This document shows positions 1-8,455 of a stretch of 64,000 nucleotides of DNA, piece after piece. Every line of letters starts with the position of its first letter. The stretch's first letter is position 1. Below the pieces are notes generated by a model, which worked only from the letters and a program-made list of their open reading frames with translations, made no database searches and was not told the origin of the DNA. Position numbers and translations under genes: made by a program. This stretch comes from Synechococcales cyanobacterium C42_A2020_086 (GTDB lineage Bacteria; Cyanobacteriota; Cyanobacteriia; Elainellales; Elainellaceae): NCBI GenBank assembly GCA_015272325.1, contig JACYLU010000020.1:1-64000 (forward strand), given 5' to 3'.

Positions 1-60
1 GATAGTCGGAGGGCAGCCTCCCGCAAAAATAGCTCGGTGCCAGGACTAATATTGACTAAG

Positions 61-90
61 GGCTTCCCGCAGATATGTTGGGGAGCCTTT
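61..90 (+). terminator. hairpin, probable terminator of the gene left of the window
   Basis: Arms 61-68 and 80-87 pair over 8 bp with one G-U wobble and an 11-nt loop, followed by TTT. It lies upstream of ruvA, so it most likely ends whatever gene precedes the window. A second imperfect hairpin follows at 91-119 (AGCACT with AGTGCT, inner TAAAG with CTTTA). Confidence 0.4.
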
Positions 91-266
91 AGCACTTTAA
101 AGCCACTTTACGTAGTGCTTTTAGTGCTTTAACTTCTTTAATGAAATAGCCCTTGTTGATTGGCGCTGAAATTAAAGATAAAAGATTAAAAGATAAAACT
201 GAATCTGGTTCAATCAACGGTGCAGGCTAGTAGTAATGTTCTATGAGAATTGCTTTTTAGAAATGG

Positions 267-893
267 ATGATTAGTTACTTAAAGGGTCTAATCGCAGCGA
301 TTCAAAAGATTGGCAATGGGCGGGTTGTACTGACGCTAGAGGTCAATCAGGTTGGGTATGACTTACAGGTCACTCCCCGGTTGCTGCAACAACTGCCCGC
401 AATAGGAGAATTTACTCAAATCTTTACGCATCAACACATTCGGGATGACCAAATGGTGTTGTTTGGGTTTGGGTCACTGGCTGAGCGGGACCTGTTTCGG
501 CAGTTGATTAGTGTTAGTGGGATAGGTCCACAAATCGCTATGGCGTTATTAGACGGTATGAGTTTGCCTGACCTCGTCCAAGCTATTGTGACTGGCAATA
601 CTCGTCTACTGTCTCGCACTCCAGGAATTGGTGTTAAAACAGCAGAGCGGATTTCTCTTGAGCTTAAAACGAAATTAGCAGAGTGGCGTATGCAGGCTGG
701 GTTGACAACTAGTCCTGAGGCTGGACCGGCAGGCACTGTTCAAGAAGAAGTTGAAATGACGTTGATTGCTTTGGGCTACACCAATAGCGAAATTATTCAG
801 GCCCTACGAGCAGTGGGACAGAATTTAGCTCTCTCTAAGAGTGCAAATGCCGAAGAATGGATTCGAGAAGCAATTGCTTGGTTGAGTCAGTGA
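267..893 (+). CDS. ruvA: Holliday junction branch migration protein RuvA
   Basis: RuvA binds four-way DNA junctions and loads the RuvB motor for branch migration in recombinational repair. The 208-residue product has the usual length and order: an N-terminal OB-like domain (about 1-65), two helix-hairpin-helix motifs (SVSGIGPQI near 82-90 and RTPGIGVKTAERIS at 117-130), a variable linker near 145-155 and the small C-terminal RuvB-binding domain (ending ALGYTNSEI...). ATG 267 gives the classic MISYLKG start; another ATG 4 nt upstream (263) is out of frame. ruvB lies 8.7 kb away at 9630, so the two are not an operon here, which is common in cyanobacteria. Confidence 0.97.
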   Translation: MISYLKGLIAAIQKIGNGRVVLTLEVNQVGYDLQVTPRLLQQLPAIGEFTQIFTHQHIRDDQMVLFGFGSLAERDLFRQLISVSGIGPQIAMALLDGMSLPDLVQAIVTGNTRLLSRTPGIGVKTAERISLELKTKLAEWRMQAGLTTSPEAGPAGTVQEEVEMTLIALGYTNSEIIQALRAVGQNLALSKSANAEEWIREAIAWLSQ

Positions 894-1254
894 AATAAAT
901 CTTTGCAGTTCCTAGGCGACTTCAGACGAACAGCTTTAAGCACTGCCGCAAAACGCCAATCTTCAGTAGTGACTCGACCGCTTGATAGTTCGAATCGGTA
1001 GTTCGTTTGTTTTCATTGACTCGAGACGCCTGTGACGTTTCTTTCTGAGTTTGGGACTCTAGAAAACATTTTTTTATTCTATTCTGTGGTCTAAATCGTG
1101 ATGGACCCCAAGAGTGTGCAATGATTAAGCACATTTAGATACAGGTAGATACAGGTTAGATACCGACAACGTAATCTGCCTGAACCTGCTTCCCTGCAGG
1201 TGATTTTGATTCCCCTTTTACATGTTTTGAAGCGTGAGGATAGGTCTCAAGTCC
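894..1254. other. intergenic region with a tandem decamer
   Basis: No convincing gene. The only clear structure is AGATACAGGT twice head to tail (1137-1146, 1147-1156) followed by T and a partial third copy, about 100 bp upstream of the binding-protein gene. A 70-codon minus-strand ORF at 922-1134 has no recognisable family and no good ribosome site. Confidence 0.4.
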
Positions 1255-2592
1255 ATGAAACAGAGTCATTCTACAGGCACACCTAAACCCCGACATGCGC
1301 TTGCGTTTGCCTTGGCTGTCTTAGCTACGGGCGCTTTGGTGGCCGCCTGTCAACAAACTCCCACCGATACGGCCAGCAGCCCTACCGCAGCTGAGAGTCC
1401 GGCGGGTACGACCAGCACAGGCGGACTTAAGCTAGGCGCATTGCTGCCAGCAACAGGCGATTTGTCGTCGATTGGGCAACCCATGCTGAAAGCTCTGCCG
1501 CTTTTGGTCGAAACGGTAAATGCCTGCGGTGGCGTAAATGGAGAGCCAGTAACGCTGGTCATTGAAGACGACCAAACGGATCCAGCCGCAGGCACCGAAG
1601 CCATGACCAAGCTAACAGAAGCTGACAAGGTTAATGCTGTGGTGGGGGCCTTCGCCAGCAGTGTGTCCACGGCAGCCCTCGATGTGGCTGTGCGCAACCA
1701 AGTGCCGATGATTTCTCCTGGCAGTACCAGCCCCGTCTTCACCGAGCGGGCCAAGAAAGGAGAATTTCAAGGTTTCTGGGCGCGAACGGCTCCACCAGAT
1801 ACCTACCAGGCAGCAGCACTCGCCAAATTAGCTATTGACAAGGGCTTAACAAACGTCTCGACGGTCGTGATCAACAACGATTATGGCGTGGGCTTCGAGA
1901 AGGCATTTGTGGCCGAGTTCGAGAAATTGGGCGGTACGGTGCTCAATAAGGCGAACCCCACCCGCTATGATCCCAAGGGAACTACGTTTGATACAGAAGC
2001 CGCAGCCGCCTTCAACCCCGGCGGACAAAAGCCCGATGCGGTGGTTGCGGTCCTCTATGCCGAAACGGGTAGCATTCTTTTGAAAGCTGCCTACGAGCAA
2101 GGCTTGACCGACGGCGTACAGGTGCTGCTGACCGACGGCGTGCAAACCGAAGAATTCCCGCAGGATGTTGGCAAAAGGGCAGATGGGAGCTTTATTCTCT
2201 CGGGAGCGCTCGGTACGGTTCCGGGAGCGGGTGGTCCAGCTCTAGCGGACTTTACCAAGCTCTGGCAGGAGAAAGAAGGATCGGCACCGGGAGCCTTTGT
2301 TCCCCATACCTGGGATGCGGCGGCGTTGCTGGTGCTGGCAGCGCAAGCGGCTGGTTCCAATGACAGCGTAGCAATCAGAGACAAGCTGCGCGAGGTGGCT
2401 AGCGGCGGCGAAACGGTCACCGATGTCTGCCAGGGACTCGCGTTGTTGAGGGAAGGCAAGGACATCAACTATGACGGAGCTAGTGGCAAGGTAGACATCG
2501 ACGAAAATGGCGACGTGGTGGGCAATTACGACGTCTGGACCGTGAACGACCAGGGCAAGATTGACGTGATCGATCAGGTAACGCTGAACTAA
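1255..2592 (+). CDS. ABC transporter substrate-binding lipoprotein, Leu/Ile/Val (periplasmic-binding type 1) family
   Basis: Periplasmic solute receptor that would hand an amino acid or related ligand to an ABC importer. The N-terminus is a type II signal: basic residues, a hydrophobic run, then LVAAC with the acylated Cys at about residue 32, followed by a Ser/Thr/Ala-rich linker. The mature part begins KLGALLPATGDLSSIGQP, typical of the LivJ/UrtA-like fold, with ATALDVAVRN-like lobe segments after it. ATG 1255 is preferred over GTG 1234, because it leaves a signal peptide of normal size and places AGG about 10 nt upstream. No permease or ATPase gene is adjacent, so ligand and partner are unknown. 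A strong terminator follows. Confidence 0.88.
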   Translation: MKQSHSTGTPKPRHALAFALAVLATGALVAACQQTPTDTASSPTAAESPAGTTSTGGLKLGALLPATGDLSSIGQPMLKALPLLVETVNACGGVNGEPVTLVIEDDQTDPAAGTEAMTKLTEADKVNAVVGAFASSVSTAALDVAVRNQVPMISPGSTSPVFTERAKKGEFQGFWARTAPPDTYQAAALAKLAIDKGLTNVSTVVINNDYGVGFEKAFVAEFEKLGGTVLNKANPTRYDPKGTTFDTEAAAAFNPGGQKPDAVVAVLYAETGSILLKAAYEQGLTDGVQVLLTDGVQTEEFPQDVGKRADGSFILSGALGTVPGAGGPALADFTKLWQEKEGSAPGAFVPHTWDAAALLVLAAQAAGSNDSVAIRDKLREVASGGETVTDVCQGLALLREGKDINYDGASGKVDIDENGDVVGNYDVWTVNDQGKIDVIDQVTLN

Positions 2593-2627
2593 CCGCGCAA
2601 ACCACGCCAGACCCAATCGTGGATCAG

Positions 2628-2658
2628 CTAGGGAGGGCTAGATGCCTTCCCTAGTTTT
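2628..2658 (+). terminator. rho-independent terminator after the binding-protein gene
   Basis: CTAGGGA at 2628-2634 pairs with TCCCTAG at 2648-2654. The stem extends inward by a G-U and two G-C pairs to a 7-nt loop and is followed by TTTTGTCT. It lies 36 nt after the stop codon. Confidence 0.85.
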
Positions 2659-2798
2659 GTCTCCTCGCTAGCCTGTAGATTGGCCCATGGAAGGAAGCAT
2701 GATCCACCTTTGGGACCATCAATATTAGTCAGTTTCAATATAATATTTCTTAAAAAAGTGTGAGTTGCCCTGTGCTGTCGCGATTGAAACGACTGAAA

Positions 2799-2820
2799 AG
2801 CTAATTTTTTAGCTATTTTT
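2799..2820 (+). other. AT-rich hairpin with T-run
   Basis: AGCTAA (2799-2804), TTTT loop, TTAGCT (2809-2814), then ATTTTT; A-rich sequence precedes it. It could be a weak terminator or an operator upstream of pncB. The 11-mer TCGCGATTGAA occurs just before it (2778-2788) and again at 2918-2928. Confidence 0.3.
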
Positions 2821-2864
2821 AATCAGTCCTGTCAACTAACACTACCCCAAAACGCAGAGTAGGG

Positions 2865-2893
2865 CTGCCAGTTTTGGTCATTTTCACTATAAT
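2865..2893 (+). promoter_or_regulatory. predicted sigma-70 promoter of the NAD cluster
   Basis: CTGCCA at 2865-2870 and TATAAT at 2888-2893 with exactly 17 nt between them, about 85 nt before the pncB start. The -10 is consensus; the -35 matches 4 of 6. A second TATAAT at 2739-2744 has no recognisable -35. Confidence 0.5.
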
Positions 2894-2978
2894 CAATATG
2901 TCTTTAGTTCGATTAGATCGCGATTGAAGGCTGGTTTGCTCTGACCTTCCTGCTGTTTTACTTCCGTACTTCTGCTTT

Positions 2979-4313
2979 ATGAATGCCTCGCTGCTGCTCT
3001 CTCCCTCGGACTACAGTCTGTTAACGGACTTGTACCAGCTCACGATGACAGCCTGCTATGTTGGCGAGGCAGTAGAGCAGCGCCCTGCGAGTTTTGAGCT
3101 GTTTGTGCGGCGATTACCCGAGGAGTTTGGCTATTTGGTGGCAATGGGATTGGCGCAGGCCCTGGAGTATTTAGAGCAGCTCCACTTCAGCGCCGAGCAG
3201 ATTCAGGCTTTGCAAGCAACCGGCATTTTTAGCCAGGCCCCCGAGCGCTTTTGGGAGCTATTGGCGACAGCACGTTTTAGTGGCGATGTCTGGGCAGTAC
3301 CTGAGGGCACCGTCGTCTTTGCCAATGAACCCCTGCTGCGGATCGAGGCTCCTCTCTGGCAAGCGCAGATCGTGGAAACCTATCTGCTGAATACCCTCAA
3401 CTATCAGACGCTGATTGCCACCCGTGCTGCTCGACTACGCGATGTTGCTGGAGCCGAGGCTACGCTGCTAGAGTTTGGTACTCGCCGTGCCTTTAGTCCA
3501 CAGGCGTCGCTCTGGGCAGCCCGGGCCGCTTTGGCTGCTGGTTTGAATGCCACCTCAAATGTGTTGGCAGCGCTGCAGCTTGGGCAGAAGCCTAGCGGTA
3601 CCATGGCTCACTCACTGGTCATGGCACTCACAGCCTTGGAAGGCACTGAAGATCAAGCCTTCGCAGCATTCCACCGCTACTTCCCCGGTGCGGCTCTGTT
3701 GATTGACACCTACGATACGGTGGCTGCGGCCAAACGGCTTGCTGCCAAAGGACAGCCCCTAACCGCAGTGCGGCTTGATTCTGGAGATCTGGTAGATCTG
3801 TCGCAGCAGGTGCGGCGGCTGCTGCCTGACGTAGCGATTGTGGCCAGCGGCGACCTCGATGAATTCGAGATTCTGCGCCTGCAGACTGCTGGAGCTACAA
3901 TTGACGCCTACGGGATAGGCACTAAGCTCGTGACTGGCGATCCTGTCAACGGCGTGTATAAACTAGTCGAAATTGACGGCATTCCTGTGATGAAGGAATC
4001 GAGCAGTAAACGCACCTATCCTGGGCGCAAGCAGATTTTTCGGACCCACTCTAGCGAACAGATCGAGTGCGATCGACTAGGACTGATCAGTGAACCGGCC
4101 CTGCCCAGCGAGCAGCCCCTGTTGCAGCCAATGATGATCCACGGCAACCGCCTTGCTCCTCTTGAGGACCTATCTACCATTGCTCATCGCACCCGCGCCA
4201 ACGTCATGAGTCTTCCGTCTGCTGTCCGCCAGATTCAGCAGCCTGCTTCCTTTCAGCCCACTATTTCTCCTGCCCTGCAAGCACTTACGGATCGCATCCA
4301 CCACGTTCCCTGA
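2979..4313 (+). CDS. pncB: nicotinate phosphoribosyltransferase
   Basis: Converts nicotinate and PRPP to nicotinate mononucleotide, the entry to NAD salvage (Preiss-Handler pathway). The 444-residue protein shows the family start LTDLYQLTMTACY, the LLEFGTRRAFSPQ segment, GTMAHSLVMA, the phosphate-binding VRLDSGDL and the C-terminal GIGTKLVTG. It is the first gene of a plus-strand NAD cluster: nadD starts 33 nt after its stop, then nrtR overlaps nadD and nadE follows. This physical linkage makes co-regulation likely. The ATG at 2979 fits the family N-terminus. Confidence 0.95.
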   Translation: MNASLLLSPSDYSLLTDLYQLTMTACYVGEAVEQRPASFELFVRRLPEEFGYLVAMGLAQALEYLEQLHFSAEQIQALQATGIFSQAPERFWELLATARFSGDVWAVPEGTVVFANEPLLRIEAPLWQAQIVETYLLNTLNYQTLIATRAARLRDVAGAEATLLEFGTRRAFSPQASLWAARAALAAGLNATSNVLAALQLGQKPSGTMAHSLVMALTALEGTEDQAFAAFHRYFPGAALLIDTYDTVAAAKRLAAKGQPLTAVRLDSGDLVDLSQQVRRLLPDVAIVASGDLDEFEILRLQTAGATIDAYGIGTKLVTGDPVNGVYKLVEIDGIPVMKESSSKRTYPGRKQIFRTHSSEQIECDRLGLISEPALPSEQPLLQPMMIHGNRLAPLEDLSTIAHRTRANVMSLPSAVRQIQQPASFQPTISPALQALTDRIHHVP

Positions 4314-4346
4314 TGTCTTTCGTCCACCCATTGACTTTTCTCTGCT

Positions 4347-4961
4347 ATGGTCTCCATTGCTCTCTTTGGCACCAGCGCCGATCCCCCTACCGCCGGACAC
4401 CAGACGATTCTTTGTTGGTTAGCCGATCACTTTGACGAGGTGGCAGTTTGGGCAGCCGACAATCCGTTTAAGTCGCACCAGACGCCGTTAGCGCATCGGG
4501 CTGCCATGCTGCAACTGTTGATTGACGATATCGATCCGCCGCGTCGAAATCTGCATTTGCTGCAGGAGTTAAGCTCGCCACGAGCCTTGGTGACGGTGCA
4601 ACGGGCTCAACAACGGTGGGTAGGAGCAGATCTAACGCTGGTGGTGGGTGCTGATCTGGTGCCGCAGTTGCCGCGCTGGTATCGCGCTCAGGAGCTATTG
4701 CAGCACGTGAAATTGCTGATTGTGCCGCGACCAGGCTATGAGCTGAAGGAGGCAGAACTGAATGTGCTGCGGCAATTGGGTGCTACTCCCACCCTGGCTG
4801 ATCTTTCGGTTCCAGCGGTCTCGTCCACGGCGTATCGTGAAGAAGGAGATCCGGAAGTAGTCACCCCTCCAATTGAGGAGTACATTCATCGGGAGCATTT
4901 GTACGAATGCCAGGACGCACCCCACGACACGCTGCTGGCTCATCCGCGCGGCGGATTCTAG
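4347..4961 (+). CDS. nadD: nicotinate-nucleotide adenylyltransferase
   Basis: Transfers AMP from ATP to nicotinate mononucleotide, giving deamido-NAD. The nucleotidyltransferase signature appears as GTSADPPTAGH near the N-terminus: the usual HxGH motif is TxGH, a substitution I associate with cyanobacterial NadD. The second motif, VSSTAYR near the C-terminus, corresponds to ISSTxxR. The product of 204 residues is of family length. It sits between pncB and nrtR, and its last 55 nt overlap the start of nrtR in another frame, so the two are probably translationally coupled. Confidence 0.93.
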   Translation: MVSIALFGTSADPPTAGHQTILCWLADHFDEVAVWAADNPFKSHQTPLAHRAAMLQLLIDDIDPPRRNLHLLQELSSPRALVTVQRAQQRWVGADLTLVVGADLVPQLPRWYRAQELLQHVKLLIVPRPGYELKEAELNVLRQLGATPTLADLSVPAVSSTAYREEGDPEVVTPPIEEYIHREHLYECQDAPHDTLLAHPRGGF

Positions 4962-5650
4962 CAGATTTCAAAGTTGGTGTAGACAACGTGATTTTCTCAG
5001 TGGATACGGCCCAAAATCGGCTCTTAGTGCTGCTAGTGATGCGCCATGAAGATCCGTATGTTGGGCAGTGGTGCTTACCAGGAACGCTAGTGCAGCAGGG
5101 AGAATCCCTAGAAGACGCCGCCTACCGGGTGCTAGCCGAAAAAATTCGTGTCGAGAACCTGTATCTGGAACAGCTATATACCTTTGGTGGTCCCAACCGC
5201 GATCCGCGAGAAGCTAAAACCAGCTTTGGAGTGCGCTATTTGTCGGTGAGTTACTTTGCTTTAGTGCGGTTTGCCGAGGCAGAACTGATTGCGGATGGGG
5301 TCAGCGGCATTGCGTGGTATCCGTTGAAACAGGTGCCGCCGCTTGCCTTTGACCATAATCAAATTCTGGAGTATGGTTACCGCCGCCTGCGCAACAAGCT
5401 GGAGTACAGCCCGGTTGCGTTTGAGGTGCTGCCCGATTTGTTTACCCTCAGCGATCTCTATCAGCTCTATACCACAGTGCTTGGCGACTTCTCCGACTAC
5501 TCCAACTTTCGCTCGCGGCTGCTGAAGCTGGGCTTTCTGCACGATACTGGCGTCAAGGTATCGCGGGGAGCTGGTCGCCCGGCCAGCCTGTATCGCTTTG
5601 ATGCCGACGCCTTTGCGCCGTTCAAGGATAAACCTCTGGTGTTTATTTAG
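4907..5650 (+). CDS. nrtR: NrtR-type Nudix-related transcriptional regulator of NAD metabolism
   Basis: NrtR proteins join an N-terminal Nudix-fold ligand domain, which in studied members binds ADP-ribose, to a C-terminal winged helix, and repress NAD genes. Here residues about 20-150 form the Nudix domain (KVGVDNVIFSVD, QWCLPGTLV) and 160-247 the winged helix (DLYQLYTTVLGDFSDYSNFRS, then GRPASLYRF). The Nudix box is degenerate: GESLEDAAYRVLAEKI lacks the leading Gly in position and two Glu of REUxEE (V and K instead), so hydrolysis is unlikely and a sensor role likely. The ATG at 4907 inside nadD is supported by the conserved run ADFKVGVDN soon after it. Target operators were not identified. 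Confidence 0.85.
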   Translation: MPGRTPRHAAGSSARRILADFKVGVDNVIFSVDTAQNRLLVLLVMRHEDPYVGQWCLPGTLVQQGESLEDAAYRVLAEKIRVENLYLEQLYTFGGPNRDPREAKTSFGVRYLSVSYFALVRFAEAELIADGVSGIAWYPLKQVPPLAFDHNQILEYGYRRLRNKLEYSPVAFEVLPDLFTLSDLYQLYTTVLGDFSDYSNFRSRLLKLGFLHDTGVKVSRGAGRPASLYRFDADAFAPFKDKPLVFI

Positions 5651-5695
5651 CAGTCTACGGGTCTTCGTTCAGGTTCTCAGTTCACGGATAGCCCT

Positions 5696-7462
5696 ATGAA
5701 AATTGCAATTGCTCAACTCAACCCTACGATTGGGGATTTGACCGGCAACGCTCAGCAGATTCAGGCAGCGGCAGCAACGGCTCAATCCCAGGGAGCGCAC
5801 TTGCTACTGACTACCGAACTTTCGCTCTGCGGCTATCCACCTCGCGATCTGCTGATGCAGCCGGCTTTTGTAGACGCAATGGATCGGACGCTGCTGCAGT
5901 TGGCTCAAGATTTGCCACCCCAGATCGCCGTGCTGGTGGGAACCGTGGTGCCAAATCATCGCTCGCTGCAATTCGGCGGCAAACCGCTGTTTAACAGTAC
6001 AGCCCTGCTCTATGGCGGTACGGTACAACAGCAATTCCACAAACGCCTGCTGCCCACCTATGACGTGTTTGACGAAGATCGCTACTTCGAGCCGGGGTCC
6101 TCGAGTCATACCTTTGAGCTAGAGGGCGTACGGATTGGCGTCACGATTTGCGAGGATCTGTGGAACGACGAGAACTTTTGGGGCAAACGCAACTACGCTA
6201 CAGATCCGCTGAATGAGCTAGTGAGCCAAGGTGCAGAGCTGATCGTCAACCTTTCGGGGTCGCCCTATAGCGTCGGCAAGCAGGTGCTGCGGGAGGCGAT
6301 GCTGCGACAGGCAACCCAAACCTACGGGCTGCCAATTCTCTACGCCAATCAGGTGGGCGGCAACGATGACTTAATTTTTGACGGCAGTAGTGTGGGTTTG
6401 AACCGACAGGGTGAAATTGTCTGCCGAGCGCAGGCGTTCGCCTCGGATCTGGTGCTGGTGGAGTTCGATCCCATTTCAGGCGATTTGCAGAGCGGCACAA
6501 TTGCGCCTCAGCCAGAGAGCGAAGAAGCAGAAATTTGGGCGGCTCTGGTGCTGGGTGTGCGAGACTATGTCCGCAAGTGCGGCTTCTCGAAAGTGGTGCT
6601 GGGCTTGAGCGGCGGCATCGATTCGTCGCTGGTGGCGGCGATTGCAGCGGCGGCCGTGGGTGCAGATCAGGTGTTAGGGGTGCTGATGCCTTCGCCCTAC
6701 AGCTCGGATCACTCAATCAACGATGCTCTAGCGCTGGCTGAGAATCTTGGCATCCAAACCCAAATTCTCCCGATTGGCAATTTGATGAAGGCGTACGATC
6801 AGACCTTTGCCGAGCTGTTTGCCGGCACCCAATTTGGGCTAGCCGAAGAGAACATCCAGTCCCGGATTCGCGGCAATTTGCTGATGGCAATCTCCAACAA
6901 ATTTGGGCATCTGCTGATCTCCACCGGCAATAAATCTGAAATGGCGGTTGGCTATTGCACCCTCTATGGCGACATGAATGGCGGTCTGGCTGCCATTGCC
7001 GATGTTCCTAAGACCCGGGTCTACTCGATCTGCCACTGGCTCAACCAGCAGACCCAAATCTTCCCCGAGTCTCGGCACCGTGCGGGCAGCATCATCCCGC
7101 CCAACGTCCTGACAAAAGCGCCTAGCGCTGAATTGAAGCCCGGTCAGGTCGATCAAGATTCCCTGCCGCCCTACGAAATCCTAGACGCCATTCTCTGCCA
7201 GTTCATTACGCTACATAAATCCCCAGCCGAAATTGTCGCCGCCGGCTATGATTCCACTACCGTGGATCGGGTGATCAAGCTGGTGACCCGGGCCGAATTT
7301 AAGCGCAAACAGGCTCCTCCCGGTCTAAAAATTACCGACCGCGCCTTTGGCACGGGCTGGCGGATGCCGATTGCGAACCGCTGGCTACCCACTAGCCATC
7401 TGCCGCAGCCGCCTGTCGCTTCATCGGCGATGGCCATGACTAGTTCGGTAGCTCCTACCTAA
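5696..7462 (+). CDS. nadE: glutamine-dependent NAD+ synthetase
   Basis: Amidates deamido-NAD to NAD using ammonia released from glutamine. The N-terminal nitrilase-like glutaminase domain (about 1-265) keeps the Glu-Lys-Cys triad: E41 (TTELSLCGY), K116 (FHKRLLPTYDVFDE), C152 (TICEDLW). The C-terminal synthetase domain (about 280-560) carries the ATP P-loop SGGIDSS at 305-311 and STGNKSEMAVGYCTLYGDM. At 588 residues it is normal for the two-domain form. It closes the pncB-nadD-nrtR-nadE cluster, 45 nt after nrtR, and converges on ccmK4. The last ~25 residues are low-complexity and probably unstructured. Confidence 0.96.
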   Translation: MKIAIAQLNPTIGDLTGNAQQIQAAAATAQSQGAHLLLTTELSLCGYPPRDLLMQPAFVDAMDRTLLQLAQDLPPQIAVLVGTVVPNHRSLQFGGKPLFNSTALLYGGTVQQQFHKRLLPTYDVFDEDRYFEPGSSSHTFELEGVRIGVTICEDLWNDENFWGKRNYATDPLNELVSQGAELIVNLSGSPYSVGKQVLREAMLRQATQTYGLPILYANQVGGNDDLIFDGSSVGLNRQGEIVCRAQAFASDLVLVEFDPISGDLQSGTIAPQPESEEAEIWAALVLGVRDYVRKCGFSKVVLGLSGGIDSSLVAAIAAAAVGADQVLGVLMPSPYSSDHSINDALALAENLGIQTQILPIGNLMKAYDQTFAELFAGTQFGLAEENIQSRIRGNLLMAISNKFGHLLISTGNKSEMAVGYCTLYGDMNGGLAAIADVPKTRVYSICHWLNQQTQIFPESRHRAGSIIPPNVLTKAPSAELKPGQVDQDSLPPYEILDAILCQFITLHKSPAEIVAAGYDSTTVDRVIKLVTRAEFKRKQAPPGLKITDRAFGTGWRMPIANRWLPTSHLPQPPVASSAMAMTSSVAPT

Positions 7463-7507
7463 AGCAAGTCCTGAAAAAACGTCAAGGTTAAGAAGGTTGA
7501 GAGACGC

Positions 7508-7864
7508 TTAGCGGGTTCCTGCTCCACCTTGACCCGGAATCAGCGGCATTTCTACCGAGTCGCGGAAACGCTGCACCGAATCGGGAAAATCGATTGGCAA
7601 TACCACCTCGACGTTTTCGTGCGGGCGCGGAATAATCACCCAGGATTCCAACGTGCCGCCATAGCAGCTTTCGGCCGCCTCTACACCTGCCGCCATCGAC
7701 GTTTTCACCTCCGAGACATCGCCGCGAATAATCACGCAAAACCGGGCACTACCGCAGCGCAGGTAGCCCACCAGCGTCACCCGTCCGGCTTTAACCATGG
7801 CGTCGGCTGCCGCCAAAATCCCCGGAAAACCTTTGGTTTCAAGTGCTCCAACCGCAACAGGCAT
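7508..7864 (-). CDS. ccmK4: carboxysome shell protein CcmK4-type (BMC domain)
   Basis: Single BMC-domain shell protein; such proteins tile as hexamers in the beta-carboxysome facets. The start MPVAVGALETKGFPGIL, the AADAMVKAGRVTLVGY helix, the pore-lining YLRCGSARF and the C-terminal SWVIIPRPHENVEVVLP match CcmK4 (family motif RAGSARF), not CcmK1/2 (KIGSGR). It has 118 residues, with a short tail rich in Gly after the BMC core. It lies 185 bp downstream of ccmK3 on the same strand, the satellite arrangement seen in beta-cyanobacteria, away from the main ccmKLMNO operon. Confidence 0.92.
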   Translation of the reverse strand: MPVAVGALETKGFPGILAAADAMVKAGRVTLVGYLRCGSARFCVIIRGDVSEVKTSMAAGVEAAESCYGGTLESWVIIPRPHENVEVVLPIDFPDSVQRFRDSVEMPLIPGQGGAGTR

Positions 7865-8049
7865 CGTTGTCTCCTCGTCGTGAACTGGTGAACGCCAACC
7901 TTATTCTACTGAGTCGATAGGTCAACTTCTATTGAAACAATTCGTTTCGTCTGGCTTGGCAGATTAAATATCGCAAATGCGTCATTAAGAAAAACTAAAC
8001 AGCGTAACGAAATCAACGAAATTTGGATAGAAGCAGCTTTGCGGCGGCG

Positions 8050-8364
8050 TCACATCCAGCGGAACTGCTCGACTCGCTCGCTGTACTGAATTGGTAACAC
8101 CTCTACCACATTCTCCGGCGGATTCGGCACGATGTAGTAGGTCACCAGCTTGCCATTGGGAGGCGCTTTACCTGCAGCTTCAATTCCTGCTTCCATCGCC
8201 GGCTTCACCTCCGACACCGGACCCCGAATCGCTACCACCTGCTCACCGCTTTCAGCAATATCGTAGTAGACAATCGTGACTCGTCCTGCCTTGACCATTG
8301 CATCTGCGGCGGCCAGCACTGCCGGAAACCCCAGCGTTTCAATTACCCCCACTGCTTCGGGCAT
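8050..8364 (-). CDS. ccmK3: carboxysome shell protein CcmK3-type (BMC domain)
   Basis: BMC-domain protein of 104 residues. MPEAVGVIETLGFPAVL, the segment IAESGEQVVAIRGPVSEVKPAMEAGI and YIVPNPPENVVEVLPIQYSE are characteristic of CcmK3, which lacks the usual pore loop Arg/Gly arrangement (AESGEQ here). From published work on the family, CcmK3 does not form stable homohexamers and is thought to mix with CcmK4, so the adjacent ccmK4 is the expected partner. It is the upstream gene of the pair; 91 bp separate it from the histidine phosphatase gene upstream. Confidence 0.92.
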   Translation of the reverse strand: MPEAVGVIETLGFPAVLAAADAMVKAGRVTIVYYDIAESGEQVVAIRGPVSEVKPAMEAGIEAAGKAPPNGKLVTYYIVPNPPENVVEVLPIQYSERVEQFRWM

Positions 8365-8455
8365 GCTTCTTCCTCAGTCTCTCGTAATCAAGTCTTACAC
8401 CAGGATACTACTCTGGTTGAAATTGAATTGATTAGAATTGAATTCCTCTACGCCT

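Noticed and set aside
922-1134. 70-codon minus-strand ORF in the ruvA-binding protein gap
   Set aside because: No family resemblance, no ribosome site, and AT-rich low-quality composition.
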